This document shows, piece after piece, positions 17,891-29,030 of a stretch of DNA of 64,000 bases (position 1 is the first letter of the stretch; every line of letters begins with the position of its first letter). The notes under the pieces are model-generated. The model searched no databases. It was not told where the DNA came from and worked only from the letters and a program-made list of their open reading frames with translations. Origin of the DNA: SAR86 cluster bacterium SAR86B (GTDB lineage: Bacteria; Pseudomonadota; Gammaproteobacteria; Magnimaribacterales; D2472); contig CAJJCW010000002.1 of NCBI GenBank assembly GCA_905182885.1, positions 148,869 to 212,868 of the forward strand, in the 5' to 3' direction. A program made the position numbers and the translations under genes.

Positions 17891-17902
17891 AATTATTATT
17901 TG

Positions 17903-20479
17903 TTATTGCGCGAGCGATTTTACTAAATCTGGAATAGAAGTCACGAACTCTTTTATATTTTCTGACTCTCCGGCACCTTGAGCAAAATCAGGGCGACCGC
18001 CACCTCTTCCATTCAATGATTCACACAACAAAGAAATGACATCTTTAGCAGAAATAATATCGATAAGATTGTTTGTAACTCCGCCAACAATAGCAACCTT
18101 ATTATTCTGAGAATTAAGCAAGATTACACAGCCCTTTTTAAGATTTGCTTTTTTCTTATCTACCAAGGTTCTTAATTGTTTGTTATCTTCAATGGAAATA
18201 TGTTCGATAAGAAGTTTCCAATCATTAATTTCTATAGCTTCAGATGAAACAACATCAGCCTTTGATGAGGCAACTCCACCAGATTTTTTTAGCTTTTTAT
18301 TTTCATCTATTAAAGAAAGTATTTTCTCATTCATGGCATCTGCGGGAACATTTAAAGTTTCCTGAAGGCTGTTGTTAACCTTTCTGATCTCTGAAATATA
18401 AGATAGAGCCTCTTTGCCAGCCAATGCTTCTATCCTTCTTATTCCTGATGCTACGCTTGATTGATTGGAGATTACAAAAAGCCCTATATCCCCGGTTCTT
18501 TTAATATGAGTTCCACCACATAATTCAACTGAAAAGGAATTAGATCCCATACTTAATACCCTGACATCGTCGTCGTATTTTTCACCGAACAAGGCTTGTG
18601 CTCCAGATTTTATTGCATCGTCCAACTTCATAAGCTGGGTTGTGACTTCAATATTATTTAAAACCTCTTCATTGACAAGCTCTTCAATTGAAACAATTTC
18701 TTCTTTTGAAAGAGGTTTGGAATGAGAAAAATCAAATCTAAGTTTGGTCTCATCAACTAAAGAACCTTTTTGTTGAACATGCTCACCCAGCACCTTCTTA
18801 AGAGCGGCATGAAGTAAGTGTGTTGAGGAGTGATGAATAGCAGTTGCTAGCCTTTTACTCTTCTCAACATGCATATGAACAACCTCGCCTGTCTTTAAAC
18901 CACCATCATCAATTATGGCCTTATGAATAAAAACCTTTCCTTGTTTTTTACAATCTAAAATAGTTCCGGATGAGTTTTTAGAAGTAAATCTTCCACTGTC
19001 TCCTATCTGACCTCCAGATTCTGCATAAAAAGGTGTTTGACTACATGCAATATAAACTTCTTCCCCTTTACTGACTTCGTCAACCCTATCCTGTTCTTTC
19101 CATAAAACTAGAACTTTGGATTCTGATTCCAAATCCTCGTATCCAAGAAAGACAGTCTCATCAACTCCCGAGGCAGCAGGTAATTTTGAAACAAAACTGC
19201 TTCCGGCCTTAGATGATTGTTTTTGTTTATCCATACAAACCTTAAAACCATCTTCATCTATTTGTATATTTTTTTCTCTTGCTATATCTGCAGTTAAGTC
19301 AAAGGGAAATCCAAAAGTATCATGAAGTTTAAAAACCACATCTCCTGGAATAGTTTCATTTTCTAAGTTATTAATAGCCTCATCAAGGATGCTAATTCCC
19401 TTACCTAGAGTTTCAAAGAACTTAACTTCTTCGTCTTTAATAATTTTGGAGACATGATCTTTCATTTCTTCTAGAGCGGGATAGGCATCTTTCATAAGAT
19501 CAGATAAATCATAAACAAGCTCATTTAAAAAAGGCTTTGTAGCACCCATTTTGTAACCGTGTCTAATTGCCCTTCTCAGTATTCTTCTTAGAACATATCC
19601 TCTACCCTCATTTTCAGGAGTAATACCGTCAACAATTAAGAAACTAGTTGACCTGATATGGTCGGATATAACTTTATGAGATACGCTTCCTTCATTACCT
19701 AAAATCTTTTCTGAAGCTTTTATCAATCCTTTAAAAAGATCCGTTTCATAGTTAGAGTTGACGCCTTGCATAACCGCTGTAATTCGCTCTAATCCCATGC
19801 CTGTATCTACAGATGGCTTTGGTAATGGGGTCATTTCTCCAGCATCATTTCTATTGAACTGCATGAAAACAAGATTCCATATCTCTACAAACCTGTCACC
19901 CTCGTCTCCATCTGAGCCTGGTGGTGTTCCTTCTATATGCTCACCATGATCGTAATATATTTCTGAGCATGGGCCGCAAGGACCTGTCTCACCCATGGAC
20001 CAAAAATTATCTTCATCACCTAGTCTTACAATTCTGTCTGGGTTGATACCTATAACATCTTTCCAAATCTTAGCTGCTTCATCATCATCTTTGTAAACAG
20101 ATATCCATAGCTTTTCCTCTTCAAGCTTAAGCACCTCAGTGAGAAATTCCCATGCATATTTGATAGCATCTTCTTTAAAATAATCGCCAAAGCTAAAATT
20201 GCCCAGCATTTCAAAAAAAGTATGATGTCTTAAGGTGTAGCCAACATTCTCTAAATCATTGTGCTTTCCCCCAGCCCTTATACATCTTTGAGAAGAGGTA
20301 GCTTTAACGTATTTCTTTTTTTCCGTTCCAAGAAATACATCCTTAAACTGAACCATTCCTGCATTGGTAAATAATAGAGTATCGTCGTTAACAGGAATCA
20401 AAGAACTAGAATCTACGATCTCATGACCTTTGGATTTGTAGAAATTTAGAAATGTTTCTCTGATTTCACTAGTATTCAT
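17903..20479 (-). CDS. alaS: Alanyl-tRNA synthetase
   Basis: Full-length AlaS of 858 residues. Catalytic start: SEIRETFLNFYKSKGHEIV, LLFTNAGMVQFKDVFLG, RCIRAGGKHNDLENVG, and TGPCGPCSEIYYD. Editing domain: HHSSTHLLHAALKKVLG and the second metal site VELCGGTHIKRTGDIG. The C-Ala end has GRGGGRPDFAQGAG. Normal length and no missing motif. It opens a run with lysC, 12 bases downstream, and follows a gamma-carbonic-anhydrase-like gene whose stop is three bases upstream. Confidence 0.98.
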   Translation of the reverse strand: MNTSEIRETFLNFYKSKGHEIVDSSSLIPVNDDTLLFTNAGMVQFKDVFLGTEKKKYVKATSSQRCIRAGGKHNDLENVGYTLRHHTFFEMLGNFSFGDYFKEDAIKYAWEFLTEVLKLEEEKLWISVYKDDDEAAKIWKDVIGINPDRIVRLGDEDNFWSMGETGPCGPCSEIYYDHGEHIEGTPPGSDGDEGDRFVEIWNLVFMQFNRNDAGEMTPLPKPSVDTGMGLERITAVMQGVNSNYETDLFKGLIKASEKILGNEGSVSHKVISDHIRSTSFLIVDGITPENEGRGYVLRRILRRAIRHGYKMGATKPFLNELVYDLSDLMKDAYPALEEMKDHVSKIIKDEEVKFFETLGKGISILDEAINNLENETIPGDVVFKLHDTFGFPFDLTADIAREKNIQIDEDGFKVCMDKQKQSSKAGSSFVSKLPAASGVDETVFLGYEDLESESKVLVLWKEQDRVDEVSKGEEVYIACSQTPFYAESGGQIGDSGRFTSKNSSGTILDCKKQGKVFIHKAIIDDGGLKTGEVVHMHVEKSKRLATAIHHSSTHLLHAALKKVLGEHVQQKGSLVDETKLRFDFSHSKPLSKEEIVSIEELVNEEVLNNIEVTTQLMKLDDAIKSGAQALFGEKYDDDVRVLSMGSNSFSVELCGGTHIKRTGDIGLFVISNQSSVASGIRRIEALAGKEALSYISEIRKVNNSLQETLNVPADAMNEKILSLIDENKKLKKSGGVASSKADVVSSEAIEINDWKLLIEHISIEDNKQLRTLVDKKKANLKKGCVILLNSQNNKVAIVGGVTNNLIDIISAKDVISLLCESLNGRGGGRPDFAQGAGESENIKEFVTSIPDLVKSLAQ

Positions 20480-20482
20480 AAT

Positions 20483-21001
20483 TTAATCGTTAAGTAATTT
20501 TTTATATTTTTTATAGTTCTCTATATAGTGATGAGCGCCTAATGGAACCATCTCTTGCTCTTCTGGCGATAAGTTTTTTTTAATCTTACCTGGAATACCT
20601 AGAACCATTGAGCCATCTGGAACTTCCATTCCCTCTGTAACTAGAGCCTTAGAACCAATAATACAGTTCTTACCAATTTTTGCACCGTTTAAAATAACCG
20701 AGCCAATGCCAATAAGGCTTCCATCGCCAATTTCACAGCCGTGAAGCATTGCCATATGCCCTACTGTTACATACTTACCAATGGTGCATTTAAAACCGGG
20801 GTCTGTATGAATAACAGATCCATCTTGGATATTTGATCCTTCGCCAATAAAAATTTGCTCGTTATCTGCCCTTAAAATAGCGTTAAACCAAATACTAGAG
20901 TCTTTCGATAAATACACGTCACCTATGACGGTAGCATTGGGTGCAATCCAATAATCATCGCCTTCTGTTTGTAATATCTTATCTTCTAAACTAATAATCA
21001 T
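20483..21001 (-). CDS. Gamma-carbonic-anhydrase-like hexapeptide-repeat protein
   Basis: A 172-residue left-handed beta-helix protein. Hexapeptide repeats run through the chain (APNATVIGDVYLSKDSSIWFNAILRADNEQIFIGEGSNIQDGSVIHTDPG), with metal His in VTVGHMAMLHGCEIGDG. It belongs to the YrdA/PaaY/CaiE group, which includes zinc-binding proteins with weak or no proven carbonic anhydrase activity. The start overlaps the end of the upstream Nudix gene by 11 bases and the stop lies three bases before alaS, so the three genes are probably one transcript. The exact substrate is unknown. Confidence 0.9.
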   Translation of the reverse strand: MIISLEDKILQTEGDDYWIAPNATVIGDVYLSKDSSIWFNAILRADNEQIFIGEGSNIQDGSVIHTDPGFKCTIGKYVTVGHMAMLHGCEIGDGSLIGIGSVILNGAKIGKNCIIGSKALVTEGMEVPDGSMVLGIPGKIKKNLSPEEQEMVPLGAHHYIENYKKYKKLLND

Positions 21002-21593
21002 ACTGGCCTCTAATAATATCTAAATCTGAATGTATTCCCGCATCAAAACAGATATTTAAAAAATCTGCTGTAATCATAGCAGTTAGTCCCCATATTCTAT
21101 GTTCATTATAAACCCAGCTAGGAATCTTTATTTTTTGATTTTTTCTTTCCATTTCATGAAATTCTGCATTATCTATATTCATTAAGTAGCTCAATGGTAC
21201 TGAAAAAATTACTTCAATCTCTTCGTTTGCAACAAGGTCTTGTTTAGAATTAATTGTTCCAACAAATGGATGAACTTCGATTTTGTGTCTTGAAATAAGA
21301 TAGCTTAATGCTCCAAGTTTAGTAACACCTGCTCTATCTAGATTCATTTCTTCATATGACTCTCTTAGCGAAGTATCAAATAAATCAACATCTCCCTCTT
21401 CCCACTTACCACCAGGAAAACTTACCTCACCTGAATGAGTGGAGACTAAAGATGATCTTTTTGTAAAAATAATTTCAGGGTCTTTAAGGTACTCGCCATA
21501 GTTCAAAATACCAATAAAAACTCCAGCTTTTTTATAGTCTGATGACTTTAGAGGATTTAATTTTTCGAGCTTTTGCTTTATGCTGTCAATCAT
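20991..21593 (-). CDS. Nudix hydrolase, CoA pyrophosphatase (NudL) type
   Basis: A 200-residue Nudix enzyme. The Nudix box is seen as GGKWEEGDVDLFDTSLRE followed by SYEEMNL. The upstream pattern (VFIGILNYGEYLKDPEIIFTKRSSLVSTHSGEVSFPGG) matches the NudL/YeaB group (UPF0035), which cleaves CoA to phosphopantetheine and 3',5'-ADP. A conserved-looking HRIWGLTAMI sits near the end. It overlaps the carbonic-anhydrase-like gene by 11 bases and is divergent from the second Nudix gene over 55 bases. Confidence 0.85.
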   Translation of the reverse strand: MIDSIKQKLEKLNPLKSSDYKKAGVFIGILNYGEYLKDPEIIFTKRSSLVSTHSGEVSFPGGKWEEGDVDLFDTSLRESYEEMNLDRAGVTKLGALSYLISRHKIEVHPFVGTINSKQDLVANEEIEVIFSVPLSYLMNIDNAEFHEMERKNQKIKIPSWVYNEHRIWGLTAMITADFLNICFDAGIHSDLDIIRGQYDY

Positions 21594-21648
21594 ATTGCTA
21601 AGTTTAACTTCTTAAGCAATGATTTTCTTTATTTTTTAAGGTACAAAA

Positions 21649-22185
21649 TTGAAATATTGTTCAGACTGCGGAAGCTCAAACATCGAATTTAAAACTCCTC
21701 AAGGTGACAACATTAAGAGGTATTGCTGCCCTGATTGTAATAATATCTTTTATACCAATCCTAATATGATTGTCGGCGCAATTTGTATTAGAGATAACAA
21801 AATACTTCTAGCTAAAAGAAATATTCATCCTAGAAAAGGTCTATGGACACTACCAGCTGGTTTTATGGAAAATGCAGAAACACTTAAAGTTGGTGCTCTC
21901 CGAGAAACTATGGAAGAGACTATGTCTGAAGCAAGTGTTGTCATGCCATACACAATGTTCAGCCTGCCACACATCAACCAAGTTCATTTATTTTATTTAG
22001 CTGATTTACTTGATGATAATTTCGGACCTACATCCGAAAGCATAGAAGTAAAACTATTTAGTGAAGAAGAAATACCATGGGATGAAATTGCATTTCCAAC
22101 AGTTGAAAGAACCCTAAAGCTTTATTTGGAAGATGTTAAGACGGGTGATTTTATATTTAGAGATGAAGATATAAATCTTTGGTAA
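21649..22185 (+). CDS. Nudix hydrolase with N-terminal zinc ribbon
   Basis: A 178-residue Nudix protein starting at a TTG codon (21649-21651) with AAGG 11 to 14 bases upstream. The zinc ribbon is CSDCGSSN ... CCPDCNN (residues about 4-28), followed by the Nudix domain: GAICIRDNKILLAKRN, and the box from GLWTLPAGFMENAET to LRETMEET. The ribbon plus Nudix layout resembles NudC-related and ADP-ribose or NADH pyrophosphatases, but the NudC C-terminal SQPWPFP motif is not seen. Substrate is probably a nucleotide-sugar or dinucleotide. It ends one base before the convergent purL stop. Confidence 0.85.
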   Translation: MKYCSDCGSSNIEFKTPQGDNIKRYCCPDCNNIFYTNPNMIVGAICIRDNKILLAKRNIHPRKGLWTLPAGFMENAETLKVGALRETMEETMSEASVVMPYTMFSLPHINQVHLFYLADLLDDNFGPTSESIEVKLFSEEEIPWDEIAFPTVERTLKLYLEDVKTGDFIFRDEDINLW

Positions 22186-25100
22186 TTAAGAGCCTTCGCT
22201 AAATTTTTTAGCATTCATAAATATTTGCATCCAAGGGGAGTATTCACCCCAATGATCTGGTTTCCAACTCATCTGAAGTTTTCTAAAAACTCTTTCAGGA
22301 TGAGGCATCATGATTGTCACTCTTCCTTTAGCTGCTGTTATCCCAGAAGTGCCCTCTATAGAGCCATTAGGGTTTAATGGATAGATTTCAGTATTCTCAC
22401 CCGAGGAATTTACAAAGTTCAATGCTACCTGATTGGAAGCTTTAAGTTTTTCTAAATACCCTTCTGCAAATTGAGCATGACCTTCGCCGTGTGCAGATGC
22501 TATTGGCATAGACCAACCTTCCATTCCAGAAAGCAAAATAGAATCACTTTTTTGAATCTTTACTTGAGCTAATCTAGCTTCAAACTGGTCTGAGGTATTT
22601 TTTTCGAAGGTTGGCCAATAATTAGCACCAGGAATAATATCTTTTAACTTTGATACCATCTGGCAACCGTTACAAACGCCTAAAGTAAAAGTAGATTCCT
22701 TATTAAAAAACTCTTCAAACTGATCTTTAACTGCATTGTTATGAAGAATAGTTTTTGACCAGCCTCCTCCAGCACCTAAAACATCACCATAAGAAAAGCC
22801 GCCACAGGCCGCTAATCCATTAAAATCATTCAAGTTCACCTCATTATCCAAAAGGTCTTGCATATGGACATCAACTGCCTCAAACCCAGCAAGTGTAAAC
22901 GCAGCAGCCATCTCCATCTGACCGTTAACACCTTGCTCCCTTAGGACAGCAACCTTTGGTTTTGTTTTACTGATACTAAAAATCTTTGCAGGACCCTCAT
23001 TAAAAGATTCATCTGCGTATAAGCCTGAGTAATTATTATCATCTAGCAGTGATAGTTCAGAATCAGCAATAGATTGATTATCTCTCATTGCTTGAATGGC
23101 ATGAGATGTCTCTCTCCAGCTTTTCTCTAGAACAGTTATTGATTCTCTGTATAGATTTTCTTCAGCATTACTAATAACAATATCTTTTGACGATGAAATA
23201 GTACCAATAGTATTCACGACTGAATTGACTGAAGTTAGAGCTGAAGTCACTTCATCGAGATGTGCCTCATCTACCTGAAGAACTAGTCCCACCTCTTCAG
23301 CAAAGAAATAATTATTTAGATTTTTAGGATCAAGATCGTTAATCATAATATCTAAACCAACTTTTTTAGTAAAAGCCATTTCTAAAAGAGAAGTTATCAA
23401 GCCACCGTCTGAAACGTCATGCAGAGCTAAAACTTTATGTTCTGATATAAGCCCTTGGACGGCATTAAACATTTTCTTAAATCTATCCATATCATCAACA
23501 TCAGGAGTATTTAAGAATTCAGATTGGGTTACTTCAGAAAAAATAGAACCCTGCTAAGTCTTTTTTGATTATTAAGGCTTATGTGAATAATTTTTGAAGG
23601 TGTATCAATATTTAGCTCAGGGGTAACTGAAGTTCTAACATCGGCTACAGGAGCCATAGCGGTGATTACGCCGGAGAGCGGGCTCTTTACAACATGCTCA
23701 GTTGAATTCTCATCCCATTTTGTTCTCATAGATAAGGAGTCCTTTCCAACCGGAACGGATATATCTAAATCAACGCAAGACTTAGAAAGCGCCTCAACAC
23801 CTTCTCTTAAAGCAATATCCTCAACCTCTTCTCCGGTTGCGGCCATCCAATTTGCTGAAACCTGAACCTGATCTAAGCCCTTTATATAAACTCCTGACAT
23901 ATTAGTTATAGCTTCAGCCATGGCCATTCTCATGGAAGCTCCAGGGTTTTTGGTGGCTAATGTTGGTTTTTCTCCAATAGTTAAAACTTCTCCTGAGTTA
24001 GAAGTAAAAGATCTCAAGCTCATTGAATAATCAGAGACCGGCACTTGGTAAGGTCCTATAAACTGATCCCTAGCGACCATCCCGCCAACGGTTCTATCTC
24101 CGATAGTTATTAAAAAAGATTTACTTGCCACCGTGGGGTGTTGTAAAACATGTTGAACGGATTGTGAAAAAGAATAACTCTCAGCAATTGACTCAACTAT
24201 ATCTTCAGTTTTGTTAGTATTAACTGAGATATCAGTAATGGGTAAATCTCCGAACAGCATAGAAAGAGGAACATTTACAGGATAAGAATCCGTTGTTGAA
24301 TCGTAAAGTTTTATCGATTTCTCAGAAGTTGTAATTCCAACAAATGCATACACACATCTCTCTCTTTTACATATAACTTCAAATGCATCTTTGTTATCTT
24401 GATGGATAGCCATCACATATCTTTCTTGAGATTCGTTTGACCAGATCTCCATAGGAGACATAGACTTATCAGAATTAGGAATCTTATCTAATTCAATATA
24501 AACACCTAAGTTTGAATCTGATGCTAGCTCTGGTATGGCGTTAGATAAGCCTCCAGCCCCGACATCATGGATAAATTCTATAAAGCTATTGTCCTGTGAG
24601 GAGCAGACATTAATAACTTCCTGACAACGTCTTTCCATTTCTGCGTTATCCCTTTGTACTGATGCAAAATCTAGATCCTCATCGCTATCACCTGAAGAAA
24701 CTGATGATGCAGCTCCCCCGCCAAGACCTATTAGCATTGCTGGTCCGCCAAGGACCACAACATGATAGTCTTCGGTTATCTGAAGTTTAAAATTATTCCT
24801 ATCTCTTATTTCTCCAATACCGCCGGCTAGCATGATCGGTTTGTGATAACCAAAAGCTTTTTGATTACTATCAAATGCTGTCTCGAAAGATCTGAAATAC
24901 CCTAAAGTAGATGGCCTGCCAAACTCGTTATTAAAAGCTGCGGCACCAATAGGTGCTTCAATCATAATATCTAAAGGCGAGGCAATTCTTTCAGGTTTAT
25001 GCTCTTGCCCTTCCCAACTTCTATTTAATGAAGGAATACGAAGACTTGAGACATTAAAACCTACCAGACCAATTTTAGGCTTAGCCCCTCTTCCTGTTGC

Positions 25101-26039
25101 TCCCTCATCTCTTATTTCACCGCCTGACCCAGTTGCGGCACCAGGATAAGGAGAAATTGCTGTGGGATGGTTATGAGTTTCTACCTTGATAGTAGAATTA
25201 AGTTTATCTGTAACAAAACTGTATTCATTTTTAGCGTTCAAATTAAGACGCTCTACCTCTTCACCCTCAGTAATAGCTGCATTATCTTTATAAGCCGAGA
25301 TAATTCCTCTAGGTGACTGCTTGCTTGTTTCTTTAATTAGATCAAAAAGGGTGTTGTCCTTGGATACCCCATCAACCGTCCATTTAGCATTAAATATTTT
25401 ATGGCGGCAATGCTCTGAGTTAGCTTGCGCAAACATCATAAGCTCAGCATCTGTAGGGTTTCTAGCTGCATTAGAGTAAAAATTAAATAAGTACTTAATT
25501 TCCTCTAAGCTCATAGCAAAACCAAAATCTTTATTAGCTATTTCAAGAGATTCAATACCTCCTTTAAGAATATCTATAATATTTACAGATCTTTGCTCAT
25601 CGACATGCAAGAAATCTACACAATTATCTAAGTTTGGATAAATTGATTGAGTCATGCGATCAAAGAACATCGAAAGATCTAGATTTGAGTCCTTATTAAA
25701 TGAAGGAATATCAAAACCGTAAAATCTTTCAACTCTATCTATATCTGCGACACCTACATTTTTAATAATATCTTCTGTTTTTGAAGACCATGGTGAAATA
25801 GTTCCTGATCTTGGACCCACGATAAATGAAAATGACTTGATTGCATCTTCAGCATTTAAAATATCTTTGAGCTCACTTAGATCTAGATTTTGATTTTGAG
25901 ATGCAAGAATATAAATTTCGCTGGAGTGAATTTGAGCTTGAAGATTATTTGATTTATTAAAGTCGAGGTTAAGTTGCTCAAGCTTGGAGTCTGAAAAACT
26001 TTTCTTGCCCTGCAATATAAAGGTATTAGTCTTTGACAC
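22186..26039 (-). CDS. purL: Phosphoribosylformylglycinamidine synthase, frame-disrupted
   Basis: The large gammaproteobacterial-type PurL makes FGAM from FGAR, ATP and glutamine in purine synthesis. Two frames (26039 to 23529, and the rest to 22186) join to about 1284 residues, normal length. Seen: MMFAQANSEHCRHKIFNA, VKVETHNHPTAISPYPGA-type region (VETHNHPTAISPYPG), GRGAKPKIGLVGFNV, HDVSDGGLITSLLEMAF, and a C-terminal class I glutaminase with GVCNGCQM and SAHGEGHAQF. The frame breaks at the CCC run 23549-23551; one added base restores ...LSRGSIFSEV and reads on to the next frame. This is probably a sequence error because the rest is intact. Confidence 0.93.
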
Positions 26040-26101
26040 TTCTCTCGGTCTGAAATATTGTATATGGCAATTATAAAGTCTTTTGTAAAAATTAATTAAA
26101 A

Positions 26102-26827
26102 ATGAGTAATATCTTTAAAGTTTTTTTTAGCATATCAACGATATTACTTTTGAGTGCTTGTAGTTATTTTGATCAAGAAAAGAGACAGGCAGAATTATGC
26201 AAAAATCATCTTGATGAAGTTTATAAAAACTCTCCACTAAATAACTTTACTCAACAAAAATTTTTAAAACTTTTAGAAAGTCGCTATTCACTTTACGAAG
26301 AAATGTTTAGTGAAGCATCGCTTGAAACTTCTATAAATACCGATTTATTAGCAGCTATATCTTTTCAAGAATCTCAATGGGATCCAAGAGCACAATCTAA
26401 TATGGGTGTTAGAGGAATGATGATGGTTACTCTTGATACTGCAGCTCTAGTTGGTGTTGAGAAAAGATTAAACCCTGAGCAAAATATTAAAGGTGGCGCC
26501 AGGTATTTAGCTATTTTAATGGATAAGAATATTTATGGAAAAACTACCGGAGATCAGTTGTCTATAGTTTTAGCTAGTTACAATTTGGGGCCTACTAATA
26601 TTATTAATATATCTAAAACGATTGATAAAATTCCATCGGAAATAACATGGCTTGATATAGAAGATAAGCTTAAACAAATTAATGGAGAAGATGTAAATCT
26701 TGTTGATGTAAACAATTATTCTAGAGGGCAGCAGGCCATAGATTATGTCTATAGAATTAAGAATTACTATGAATTGATGGCCGCCCACTCATGTACAAAT
26801 TCTAAAGATCAATTAACCTTCTTTTAA
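26102..26827 (+). CDS. Lytic transglycosylase lipoprotein, reduced MltF-like
   Basis: A 241-residue protein with a lipoprotein signal (LLLSACSYF, lipid Cys near residue 20) and an SLT lytic transglycosylase domain. The catalytic Glu is in [11 protein letters not shown], then [23 protein letters not shown] and LASYNLGP, the pattern of the MltF C-terminal domain. It would cleave murein in the periplasm from the outer membrane. E. coli MltF is about twice as long, with an N-terminal solute-binding-like domain missing here. Its position, divergent from purL, matches mltF in many gammaproteobacteria. The end overlaps uvrB by 26 bases. Confidence 0.85.
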   Translation: MSNIFKVFFSISTILLLSACSYFDQEKRQAELCKNHLDEVYKNSPLNNFTQQKFLKLLESRYSLYEEMFSEASLETSINTDLLAAISFQESQWDPRAQSNMGVRGMMMVTLDTAALVGVEKRLNPEQNIKGGARYLAILMDKNIYGKTTGDQLSIVLASYNLGPTNIINISKTIDKIPSEITWLDIEDKLKQINGEDVNLVDVNNYSRGQQAIDYVYRIKNYYELMAAHSCTNSKDQLTFF

Positions 26828-28811
26828 GATATTTTATCTTATCTCTGCACTGAGCAGCTTTCTCAAATTCCATTTCTTTTGCGTAGATATACATTTGATC
26901 TTCTATCTTTTTAATACTCTCATCTAGGTTTTTAATCGAGTCATCTTTGATTTTAAAAGGTAGAGATTTTTCAATATCTTCCTTCCTAACTTTATCTTTT
27001 CCTTTAACTAATCTAGCCCCTTCCATAATATTTTTTACTTTGGTAGTTATAGATTTTGGGGTGATATTATTTTCTGCGTTGTGTTTTTCTTGGATAGCTC
27101 TTCTTCTATCCGTCTCCGCAATTGCTCGCTCCATAGAGCCGGTCATTTTGTCGGCATATAAGATAGCCTTCCCTCTTAAATTTCTAGCTGCCCTTCCAAT
27201 AGTCTGAATCATAGTTGTTTCTGATCTAAGAAACCCTTCTTTATCTGCATCAAGGATTGCAACTAAACTAACCTCTGGAATATCTAAGCCTTCACGAAGT
27301 AAATTAATTCCTACTAGGACATCAAATACTCCTAGTCTTAGATCTCGAATAATTTCAACACGCTCAACAGTGTCAGTATCTGAATGCATATATCTTGCCT
27401 TGATACCGTTTTCAAATAGATAGTCTGTAAGATCTTCAGCCATTCTTTTTGTAAGAGTAGTGATAAGGACTCTTTCTTTCATAGTAATTCTTTCGTTGCA
27501 CTCGCCTATTACGTCATCTATCTGATTGCTAGCTGGACGTATTTCCACATCGGGATCTGTAAGGCCGGTTGGTCTAATTAATAGCTCAACAAGATTATCT
27601 TGATGCTCTTTTTCATATCTACTAGGTGTGGCTGATACATAAACTCGTTGAGGAGCTACTAGCTCCCATTCTTCGAACTTTAAAGGTCTATTATCCATGG
27701 CAGAAGGTAGTCTAAACCCATACTCTACAAGGGTTTCCTTCCTTGAGCGGTCGCCTTTGTACATGGCTCCTATTTGAGGTATTGAGACATGGGATTCATC
27801 TATAAATACGATGGCATCCTTGGGAATATAATCAAATAAACAAGGTGGAGATTGACCGGGATTCCTTCCTGATAAATACCTAGAATAATTCTCGACACCC
27901 TGACAGTAACCAAGCTCTCTCATCATTTCTATATCGTAGTTGGTTCTTTCCTCTAATCTTTGAGCTTCAACTAACTTATTAATGGATCTTAAAAACTCTA
28001 GTCTCTCTTTAAGTTCTTCTTTAATACTGTCGATACAATTTACGACTGTTTCCTTGGGGGTAACGTAATGCGTCTTGGGAAAAATAGTTGCTCTTGGAAC
28101 GTCATTAATAATGCCTCCTGTTATTGGGTCAAACCAAGAAAGCTTTTCAATCTCATCTCCAAATAATTCTATACGCAAAGCTTGGCTATCTGAATCAGCA
28201 GGATAGATATCAATAGTATCGCCACGAACTCTAAAAGTTGCTCTTCTAAAATCCATGTCATTTCGAGTGTATTGCAATGCAGAAAGACGTCGCAAGAAAT
28301 CTCTTTGATTGATGATATCTCCTCTATCTATATGAACCACCATCTTTAAGTAGGATTCAGGAGCACCAAGACCATAGATTGAAGATACTGTTGCTATGAC
28401 TATAGTGTCCTTTCTTTCTAGCAATGCCTTGGTTGCTGATAACCTCATCTGTTCTATATGCTCATTAATAGAAGCATCTTTTGCAATATAGGTATCAGAG
28501 GTGGGGACGTAAGCTTCGGGCTGGTAGTAGTCATAATAAGATACAAAGTACTCTACAGAGTTCTCTGGAAAGAAATCCTTGAACTCACCATAGAGCTGCG
28601 CAGCTAACGTTTTATTGTGCGCCATGATAATTGCAGGCCTTTGAGTTTCCTCAATAACCTTGGCCATAGTGAAGGTTTTACCAGAGCCAGTAACCCCTAA
28701 AAGCGTCTGGTGAAGCAATCCATCCTCCAAACCAGCCACTAAACTTTTGATAGCTTCGGGCTGAGCTCCTGCTGGTTCGAAATTAGATACAACCTTTAGT
28801 GATTTTGTCAT
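26802..28811 (-). CDS. uvrB: Excinuclease ABC subunit B
   Basis: UvrB is the damage-verifying helicase-like subunit of nucleotide excision repair. A complete 669-residue protein: Walker [15 protein letters not shown], beta-hairpin region [31 protein letters not shown] (DEAD-like motif DESH), [10 protein letters not shown], helicase motifs [15 protein letters not shown] and QTIGRAARN, and a C-terminal UVR domain ([16 protein letters not shown]). The upstream 41 bases contain the tRNA-Asn promoter on the other strand. I see no LexA box there, so SOS control of uvrB is not supported by the sequence. Confidence 0.97.
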   Translation of the reverse strand: MTKSLKVVSNFEPAGAQPEAIKSLVAGLEDGLLHQTLLGVTGSGKTFTMAKVIEETQRPAIIMAHNKTLAAQLYGEFKDFFPENSVEYFVSYYDYYQPEAYVPTSDTYIAKDASINEHIEQMRLSATKALLERKDTIVIATVSSIYGLGAPESYLKMVVHIDRGDIINQRDFLRRLSALQYTRNDMDFRRATFRVRGDTIDIYPADSDSQALRIELFGDEIEKLSWFDPITGGIINDVPRATIFPKTHYVTPKETVVNCIDSIKEELKERLEFLRSINKLVEAQRLEERTNYDIEMMRELGYCQGVENYSRYLSGRNPGQSPPCLFDYIPKDAIVFIDESHVSIPQIGAMYKGDRSRKETLVEYGFRLPSAMDNRPLKFEEWELVAPQRVYVSATPSRYEKEHQDNLVELLIRPTGLTDPDVEIRPASNQIDDVIGECNERITMKERVLITTLTKRMAEDLTDYLFENGIKARYMHSDTDTVERVEIIRDLRLGVFDVLVGINLLREGLDIPEVSLVAILDADKEGFLRSETTMIQTIGRAARNLRGKAILYADKMTGSMERAIAETDRRRAIQEKHNAENNITPKSITTKVKNIMEGARLVKGKDKVRKEDIEKSLPFKIKDDSIKNLDESIKKIEDQMYIYAKEMEFEKAAQCRDKIKYLKRRLIDL

Positions 28812-28840
28812 TTACTTCTGTGTTAAAAATTACTTATAAT
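28812..28840 (+). promoter_or_regulatory. Promoter for tRNA-Asn
   Basis: TATAAT at 28835-28840 lies 12 bases before the tRNA start. A weak -35 (TTACTT, 28812-28817) is at 17-base spacing. It lies in the short gap between divergent uvrB and the tRNA. Confidence 0.55.
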
Positions 28841-28852
28841 GCACGTCCGCGT

Positions 28853-28927
28853 TCCCGAATAGCTCAGCGGTAGAGCAGTTGACTGTTAATCAATTGGTCG
28901 TTGGTTCGATCCCAACTTCGGGAGCCA
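28853..28927 (+). tRNA. tRNA-Asn(GTT)
   Basis: A complete cloverleaf of 75 bases: acceptor TCCCGAA/TTCGGGA, discriminator G, encoded CCA at 28925-28927, D arm AGCTCAGCGGTAGAGC, anticodon loop containing GTT, T loop TTCGATC. It reads AAU/AAC. A partial copy of its anticodon region (29 positions, 26 the same) lies about 0.8 kb downstream at 29666-29694. Confidence 0.96.
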
Positions 28928-29030
28928 TTTCATTGTAATTAAAGATTATTATTTTTAATACAGTGAATTCAAACTTTAATAAGTTTATATTTAATTAAAT
29001 AGTTTTATACCTTTGCAATATACTTTGGGT

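Noticed and set aside
23529..23570. Programmed frameshift in purL
   Set aside because: No slippery heptamer with a downstream structure was seen, and a one-base homopolymer error explains it more simply.
28812..28852. LexA box before uvrB
   Set aside because: A CTG occurs in the gap but there is no CAG ten bases on, so the SOS consensus is not met.
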